Below, one piece after another: positions 59,177-64,000 of a stretch of 64,000 nt of DNA. The number at the start of each line of letters is the position of its first letter. The stretch's first letter is position 1. The stretch comes from Chloracidobacterium sp. (GTDB taxonomy: Bacteria; Acidobacteriota; Blastocatellia; Pyrinomonadales; Pyrinomonadaceae), in contig JADJXP010000002.1 in NCBI GenBank assembly GCA_016715795.1, positions 1-64,000 on the forward strand. Reading direction: 5' to 3'. Both the position numbers and the translations under genes were made by a program. The notes beneath the pieces are model-generated. The model made no database searches and was not told where the DNA came from. It saw only the letters and a list, made by a program, of their open reading frames with translations.

Positions 59177-60514
59177 TCACAGTCGAATCACACGAGCTTT
59201 GCACTCAGCACGCAATTCGAGTGACAACGTATTTCTAGTATCAACAACCAACGGGGCTGCCTCGCAAACACGTCGATAATCTACGCCGGAATGTTCCGTA
59301 CAAATGATCACACAATCTGAGGAAGCAACTAGGTCTTCCGTTAGCTCTTGACTCGTCAATGGTTCCCCATCGCCGATAGTATAGGCGTGGTCAAAGGTAA
59401 CCTGCGGAACGAATGGATCGTGATAGACGACATCGGCCCCATCGGCGCGGAGGAGATCGATTATCGAGAGAGCCGGGGACTCGCGCATATCGTCGATGTC
59501 CTTCTTGTAGGCAACGCCAAGAATCAGTATCTTTGAACCGTTGACGGCTTTCTTCGCATCGTTTAGGGCACGTGTGACGAGCTCGACTACGTAGTTTGGC
59601 ATCGTCGAATTGACCTGTTCGGCAAGGCTAATAAATTGCGAATCAAAGCCATGCTGCTTGGCCTTCCATGATAGGTAATGAGGGTCGAGCGGTATGCAGT
59701 GGCCGCCGATGCCGGGACCGGGATAGAACGGCATGAAGCCGAACGGCTTTGTCGCAGCCGCGCGGACGACCTCCCAGGTATCGATCCCGAGGGCATTGCA
59801 GAGCTTGGCCATCTCATTTGCCATTCCGATATTTATTGCCCTAAACGTGTTCTCCCAAAGCTTTGCGGCCTCAGCCACACGCGCTGACGAGACCGGGTGC
59901 ACTTCGTTAACGATCTGCGAATACAGCAAAGCCGCCGTCTCGGTCGAGTCCGCTGATACGCCACCGACGACCTTTGGAATATTGTGCGTCTGAAACTGCG
60001 GATTGCCGGGGTCGACACGTTCGGGTGAGAATGCGAGCAGAAAATCTTCGTCGAGCGCGAATCCTTTCCGCTCAAACATAGGCTGCAGTACTTCATCAGT
60101 GGTGCCCGGATAAGTTGTTGATTCAAGAATAATTAGCTGACCGCGACGCAGGTGTTTCTGTATTTCTCCACCCGCCGTGAGGATGTAGGACATGTCCGGG
60201 TCCTTGGTCTTTCGCAGCGGCGTCGGCACACAAATGATGATCACGTCGCACTCAGCAAGGCGGCCAAAGTCGGTGGTCGCGATGAGCTTCCCCGACTCGA
60301 TGCACTCGCCGACACTCTCATCCGTCACGTCGACGATATATGAGCGGCCGGCACTTATCTCAGCGGCCTTGTCTTTATCGACCTCGAACCCTATCGCGTG
60401 AAAACCCTTGAGACAAAACTCCACGATCAGAGGTAGCCCGACGTAGCCCAGGCCGATGACACCGATCCGCGCCGCATGATCGGCGATCGATTGCTTAAGT
60501 TCCTGTTTTATCAT
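59177..60514 (-). CDS. wecC: UDP-N-acetyl-D-mannosamine dehydrogenase-type nucleotide-sugar dehydrogenase
   Basis: Oxidises a UDP-N-acetylhexosamine to its uronic acid with two NAD+. A Rossmann start (IGVIGLGYVGLPLIVEFC) and the catalytic-cysteine loop GPGIGGHCIPLDPHYLSWK (Cys near residue 269) are present, as are SPERVDPGN and ILGVAYKKDIDDMRESP. The 445 residues are normal. WbpA/TuaD-like enzymes acting on UDP-GlcNAc or UDP-glucose share these motifs; the wecB neighbour favours UDP-ManNAc. No glycosyltransferase follows in the window. Confidence 0.93.
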   Translation of the reverse strand: MIKQELKQSIADHAARIGVIGLGYVGLPLIVEFCLKGFHAIGFEVDKDKAAEISAGRSYIVDVTDESVGECIESGKLIATTDFGRLAECDVIIICVPTPLRKTKDPDMSYILTAGGEIQKHLRRGQLIILESTTYPGTTDEVLQPMFERKGFALDEDFLLAFSPERVDPGNPQFQTHNIPKVVGGVSADSTETAALLYSQIVNEVHPVSSARVAEAAKLWENTFRAINIGMANEMAKLCNALGIDTWEVVRAAATKPFGFMPFYPGPGIGGHCIPLDPHYLSWKAKQHGFDSQFISLAEQVNSTMPNYVVELVTRALNDAKKAVNGSKILILGVAYKKDIDDMRESPALSIIDLLRADGADVVYHDPFVPQVTFDHAYTIGDGEPLTSQELTEDLVASSDCVIICTEHSGVDYRRVCEAAPLVVDTRNTLSLELRAECKARVIRL

Positions 60515-60697
60515 TCGTTATGATGAAGCGCTGAGGAATGTTGCGAAGCGGTTTGCTGACCGCCCGGCCCAAACTATTAAACTATGTTATGCACTGCGAG
60601 TTAGTCAAGAAAATTGGAGCCTTGTGCTAGAATTATCGCGTTGGCTTGATCATTCCTCCTTATAGTTTTATAGGCGAAATAGCGTGGGTTCTCCTAT

Positions 60698-61924
60698 ATG
60701 AGTTCTGAGATCGTCTCGGCAAATCCGGTCGTGAGGGCCGTACTCGACGGTTCCGCACCACGCGCCGCTCAATTGGCTGCGTCGCGAGGAGCTCTGCCTT
60801 TAGCGCAGGCCGATCTGCTTGAGATCCTCGTTGCGCTGTTTCAGGGCGAGGACGCGGAACTTCGCGAGAATGCAGTTATCGCGCTCAGATCACAACAATC
60901 GGGCGATATCGAGGCGGCGGTTCGTTCAGGGGCGGTCGCCCCAAGTGTTCTTGGCTATTTTGCCACGCAAAGTGAGCTTCCAGCGGGTGTTCATGAGGCG
61001 GTTATCACAGATCCGCGTACGCCGCCGGATACGATAGCCGCTCTTGCCCGCTCGACGCAAAATGGTGCGCTGCTTGAGCTTATCTCGTTCAACCAACAGC
61101 TACTTATCCAGAATCCGTCGATCATTGACGCGATCATCGGAAACTCGAACCGTACGCCTGAGGCAGAACGGCGGGCCACTGAAGTAAGACGCGAGTTTTT
61201 TGAAAAAGAGCGCGGTGCACAGCAGATCGCAAACGAACTTCGGGCTCGAGGCAAAGAAGCTGCCGCCGAATTCATCGAGCAAGCGGAATTTACCGATGAC
61301 TTCGACGGGCCTGGCATGACTGTCGAGGACGCGATCCTGCTGGCTGACCTTATCGAGGTTCCCGACCATGAGACTGACGACTCGTGGATGGGTCTCGAAT
61401 ATATCGAGGAGATCTACGAAGAGACCGAGGACCAGCGAAAGGCTGCCATCGGCAAGATCATCGGCGAACTCCAAATGGAGGGCGAAGAAATCCCCGGCGA
61501 CCGCATCTCGATGATCAACCGGATCATGAAAATGGGCGTCAAGGACCGTGTAAAACTGGGAATGAAGGGCGATCGCGAGGCCCGGAATATCCTGATTCGT
61601 GACCCGAATCGGCTGGTATCGAGCGCCGTTGTCAATAACCCGCGTATCACCGAGCAGGAGATCGAGATGATCGCGTCAATGCGTTCGATCACCGAGGAGA
61701 TACTTCGCCAGATCGCCGCTAACCGGCAATGGTCAAAAAACTATAATGTTATGCATTCGCTCGCCAAGAACCCGCGAACGCCGCTCGCAAATGTGATGAC
61801 GATCATGAGCCGTCTGCAGTTGCGCGACCTGCTTGCGCTTTCAAAGAATCGGAACGTGTCCGACGCGGTCCGCCGTCAGGCCGTGCGGCTTCACAGTTCC
61901 CGAACGGGTGGTCCAAAGCACTGA
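60698..61924 (+). CDS. Conserved helical hypothetical protein
   Basis: A 408-residue cytoplasmic protein made of helical repeats, possibly HEAT-like (LRENAVIALRSQQSGDIEAAV, LLELISFNQQLLIQNPSI, KNPRTPLANVMTIMSRLQL). The middle is acidic (EFTDDFDGPGMTVEDAILLADL). A similar layout recurs in proteins of Acidobacteriota and deltaproteobacteria, but I know no function. The UbiA-type gene follows without a gap, so they are probably co-transcribed. Confidence 0.75.
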   Translation: MSSEIVSANPVVRAVLDGSAPRAAQLAASRGALPLAQADLLEILVALFQGEDAELRENAVIALRSQQSGDIEAAVRSGAVAPSVLGYFATQSELPAGVHEAVITDPRTPPDTIAALARSTQNGALLELISFNQQLLIQNPSIIDAIIGNSNRTPEAERRATEVRREFFEKERGAQQIANELRARGKEAAAEFIEQAEFTDDFDGPGMTVEDAILLADLIEVPDHETDDSWMGLEYIEEIYEETEDQRKAAIGKIIGELQMEGEEIPGDRISMINRIMKMGVKDRVKLGMKGDREARNILIRDPNRLVSSAVVNNPRITEQEIEMIASMRSITEEILRQIAANRQWSKNYNVMHSLAKNPRTPLANVMTIMSRLQLRDLLALSKNRNVSDAVRRQAVRLHSSRTGGPKH

Positions 61925-62791
61925 ATGGGATCGACTGCGGCAAAACTCCGAACTACACTCGAAATGATCAAGTTCGAGCACACGTTGTTCGCTCTGCCGT
62001 TCGCGTTTCTCGGCGCGATACTCGCAGCCGACGGGCTGCCGACATGGTGGCAAACACTCTGGATAACGGTTGCAATGGTCGGGGCGCGCTCGGCCGCGAT
62101 GACGTTCAACCGCATCGTCGACCGCGATATCGACGCCGCAAATCCGCGAACCGCCTTGCGGGAGCTGCCGACCGGCAAACTCTCGGTCAGTTTCGCCTGG
62201 GTATTTCTATATGTCTCGATCGGTGTTTTTCTGGCGTCGTCGTACCTGCTTAACTGGCTGACATTTGCTCTGTCGCCGGTCGCGTTGCTGGTGATCCTCG
62301 GTTACTCGTATGCAAAAAGGTTTACTTCATTCGCCCATGTCCTGCTCGGCCTCGCATTGGCGATCTCGCCGTCGGCGGCATGGATTGCCGTTCGTGGATC
62401 TCTGGCCGACGAGGTCCCAATACTGCTGTCGCTGCTCGTGCTGATGTGGACAGCGGGGTTTGACGTGCTGTATGCCTGCCAAGACCACGAGTTTGATCGA
62501 CGGGCAGGTCTGCGTTCGATACCGGCCCGGTTCGGTATAAGGAACGCGTTGTGGATCGCCCGACTGTTTCACGTTCAGGCATTCATCGTGCTGCTCTTAC
62601 TGTATCTGTCAACAGGCATGGCCTGGGTCGCACTGATCGGCGTTGCGGCGACCGCCGCCCTGCTCGTCTTTCAGCATACGCTCATCCGGGCAGACGATCT
62701 CTCCAGAATGAACGCCGCATTCTTTACGACCAACGCATTCGTAAGCGTGATCCTTCTTGTCACCTTTGGTGGAGCGGCCTTCGTGAATTAG
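61925..62791 (+). CDS. mqnP: UbiA-family prenyltransferase (MqnP-like)
   Basis: Attaches a polyprenyl chain to an aromatic acid in menaquinone synthesis. A 288-residue membrane protein with about eight helices. The first Asp-rich motif is NRIVDRDIDAANPRTALRELP and the second is YACQDHEFDRRAGLRSIP, both typical of UbiA and MqnP. ARSAAMTFNRI is shared with the MqnP branch of the futalosine route. No other menaquinone gene lies nearby, so UbiA (4-hydroxybenzoate) remains possible. Confidence 0.85.
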   Translation: MGSTAAKLRTTLEMIKFEHTLFALPFAFLGAILAADGLPTWWQTLWITVAMVGARSAAMTFNRIVDRDIDAANPRTALRELPTGKLSVSFAWVFLYVSIGVFLASSYLLNWLTFALSPVALLVILGYSYAKRFTSFAHVLLGLALAISPSAAWIAVRGSLADEVPILLSLLVLMWTAGFDVLYACQDHEFDRRAGLRSIPARFGIRNALWIARLFHVQAFIVLLLLYLSTGMAWVALIGVAATAALLVFQHTLIRADDLSRMNAAFFTTNAFVSVILLVTFGGAAFVN

Positions 62792-63243
62792 TCGATTACC
62801 TTCCGCATGCAAACACTGTTTGTTATGTCCGCGTACTGCCCGTAGTTCGGTATCTCGGTGTAACCGGAGCGTTTGTATAATGCGATCGCCTCAGGCTGTT
62901 TAAGGCCTGTTTCGAGTACGTACACAGTGAAGCCGCTTTCGCTTGCCCATGTTTCAAGTTCGCTCAACACCTGTGCGGCGATCCGTTGTCCACGGCTTTC
63001 GGGACGGACAAACATTCGCTTGATCTCGGCCGTATCGCCTGTATGCTTTTTGAATGCTCCGCACCCGACCGCTGTCTCGCCATCATAGGCCACGACCGCA
63101 CCGAGCATTGCGTCGAGTTTGTTGAACTGCGCATAGAACGCGTGCTCGTCGCCGTCACGGACCGCCAGCTCGCGGTCGAGTTCGACGACTAGCGAGCGGA
63201 AGACCTGGTCCGTGTTATCGGTGCGTTCCAGCCGTATTGTCAC
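62788..63243 (-). CDS. GNAT-family N-acetyltransferase
   Basis: A 151-residue acetyltransferase of unknown substrate. Motif A reads TAEIKRMFVRPESRGQRIAAQVLSEL, with RGQRIA as the acetyl-CoA loop, and GYTEIPNYG closes the fold. The start is GTG 63243, overlapping the stop of the DUF72 gene by four bases, and its stop overlaps the mqnP gene convergently by four bases. The MarR-like RDGDEHAFYAQFNKLD start fits small-molecule or amino-acid acetylating members. Confidence 0.85.
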   Translation of the reverse strand: MTIRLERTDNTDQVFRSLVVELDRELAVRDGDEHAFYAQFNKLDAMLGAVVAYDGETAVGCGAFKKHTGDTAEIKRMFVRPESRGQRIAAQVLSELETWASESGFTVYVLETGLKQPEAIALYKRSGYTEIPNYGQYADITNSVCMRKVID

Positions 63244-64000
63244 AATGTTTGCGGGACGTGCAGGTTAGTGCCGATCCTTTTGTTTAGCCGCTCAATAAAA
63301 TGTGCAGACAGCAGCGGCGATTCCTTCTCAACATTCTGGTGGACAAAGAAATACAACCGTTCGAGCCCCTTTTTCTTCCAGTCCGCGATCCGCTCGACCC
63401 ATTCGTCGAGCCGCGGCCTGTCGGATTCATGATTCGCACCGACCCAGCGTATGAATGCCGTCGGCGTCGTCAGCCGCATGTGCATCAGGTCGCGGCGGCC
63501 GGCCGTGTCGACGAGGACGTTTGTGATGCCGTCGGACTCGAGCAGTTGATACAGTTGCGCCGAGATTGCCGGGTCGCTGTACCACTCTTCCTTGCGAAAC
63601 TCCATTGCCAGCGGCGTGTCGTACTGTTTCCAGTTCTCGACAAACGCCTCGACTCGCTCATAATCTTTCGCCCCGAAGTTGTTATGCATTTGCAGGAAGA
63701 GCATACCGAGCTTGTCCCTGAGAAACACCACATTCTCCATAAACTCCGCCACTTTGTCTTCGACGTCTTTCAGTCGCGAAAAATGGCTGATGCTTTGGTT
63801 GAATTTGACAAAGTATTTGAAGCCATCGGGCACGCTCTCGCGCCAGGCCGTGTACTGCTTTTCCCAATAACGCTTGTAGAATGTAGCGTTTAACTCGATA
63901 CAGTTGAACTGTGAAGCATAGTAAGCCAGCTCGTCCTTGACGCCCTTCGGATAAAATCCCTTTAGATCTTTGCTGTTCCATTTCGCACACCCTACACACA
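63240..64000 (-). CDS. DUF72 domain protein, 5' end beyond the window
   Basis: At least 253 residues of a DUF72 (YecE-like) TIM-barrel protein. Reading upstream of the GTG at 63833 the frame stays open to base 64000 and gives VGCAKWNSKDLKGFYPKGV, then FNCIELNATFYKRYW, the standard DUF72 start, so 63833 is not the true start. Later motifs are FKYFVKFNQSISHF, FLQMHNNFG, AMEFRKEEWY and YFFVHQNVEKESP. The family function is unknown. It shares its stop with the following acetyltransferase start. Confidence 0.88.
   Translation of the reverse strand, partial: CVGCAKWNSKDLKGFYPKGVKDELAYYASQFNCIELNATFYKRYWEKQYTAWRESVPDGFKYFVKFNQSISHFSRLKDVEDKVAEFMENVVFLRDKLGMLFLQMHNNFGAKDYERVEAFVENWKQYDTPLAMEFRKEEWYSDPAISAQLYQLLESDGITNVLVDTAGRRDLMHMRLTTPTAFIRWVGANHESDRPRLDEWVERIADWKKKGLERLYFFVHQNVEKESPLLSAHFIERLNKRIGTNLHVPQTL

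Noticed and set aside
60515..60697. Promoter pair between wecC and the hypothetical gene at 60698
   Set aside because: Several TATAGT/TAGAAT-like words occur but none has a convincing -35 at proper spacing, so no feature is called.

Overview
The window reads as a moderately GC-rich, densely coded chromosome segment of an Acidobacteriota bacterium, most likely class Blastocatellia (Pyrinomonadales-like). This placement is inference. It rests on the xylanase tail of DxDxDG repeats followed by RPSxGxWY, on large secreted and TonB-dependent proteins with carboxypeptidase-regulatory-like domains, on diderm envelope genes (LptE-like, Lgt, LspA, TonB receptor) beside cdaA-cdaR, and on abundant short palindromic repeats translated as PPASAGGQ/PPADAGGS. 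No rRNA, CRISPR array, prophage or transposase gene was seen; one tRNA (Leu, CAA) is present.

Layout. 0-3.8 kb: a SurA-N-like secreted protein and a large multidomain secreted protein. 3.8-8.5 kb (minus): cdaR, cdaA, an mreB carrying an apparent one-base frameshift, and an FHA-GAF-adenylate cyclase. 8.7-14.3 kb: a GH10 xylanase with six VCBS-like repeats and a convergent 1019-residue TPR/sigma-54 activator. 14.4-15.6 kb: clpS and a TacA-TacT-like toxin-antitoxin pair with a clear promoter and operator. 15.8-22.5 kb: ileS, two small secreted proteins, lspA, a four-helix-bundle gene that looks like an inserted cassette, lgt, and an RluD-type pseudouridine synthase. 22.8-27.4 kb: a GH92 mannosidase and a DUF1501 Tat protein. 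27.4-28.4 kb: a small orphan gene and higBA-1. 28.5-32.5 kb: argG divergent from argH, a thioesterase, and tilS. 32.6-37.2 kb: ftsH, folP, a small membrane protein, lptE, holA. 37.2-41.7 kb (minus): zinc-ribbon protein, PilT-family ATPase, thiE, rimI, queA, tRNA-Leu. 41.7-46.2 kb: an accessory segment with a CDP-alcohol phosphotransferase fragment, a VapBC45-like pair, a chimeric DUF262 remnant, a four-helix-suffix protein, higBA-2, an orphan gene and about 650 bp of repeats. 46.2-49.9 kb: dnaK, dnaJ, hspR behind a promoter overlapped by a HAIR-like site. 50-58 kb: TonB-dependent receptor, DUF4388 protein, smc. 58-60.5 kb (minus): wecB and wecC for activated ManNAcA. 60.7-64 kb: conserved hypothetical, mqnP-like prenyltransferase, GNAT, and a DUF72 gene cut by the window edge.

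Two themes stand out. First, short palindromic or inverted repeats lie not only between genes but inside coding frames: the RluD-type gene, the GH92 gene (twice, once making its signal peptide), a four-helix-suffix gene, and the C-terminal tails of Lgt and LspA. This resembles the in-frame Rickettsia palindromic elements. Second, four toxin-antitoxin modules occur in 31 kb. Both higBA promoters hold a near-perfect palindrome between -35 and -10, and their start codons lie so close to the -10 box that the mRNAs should be essentially leaderless.
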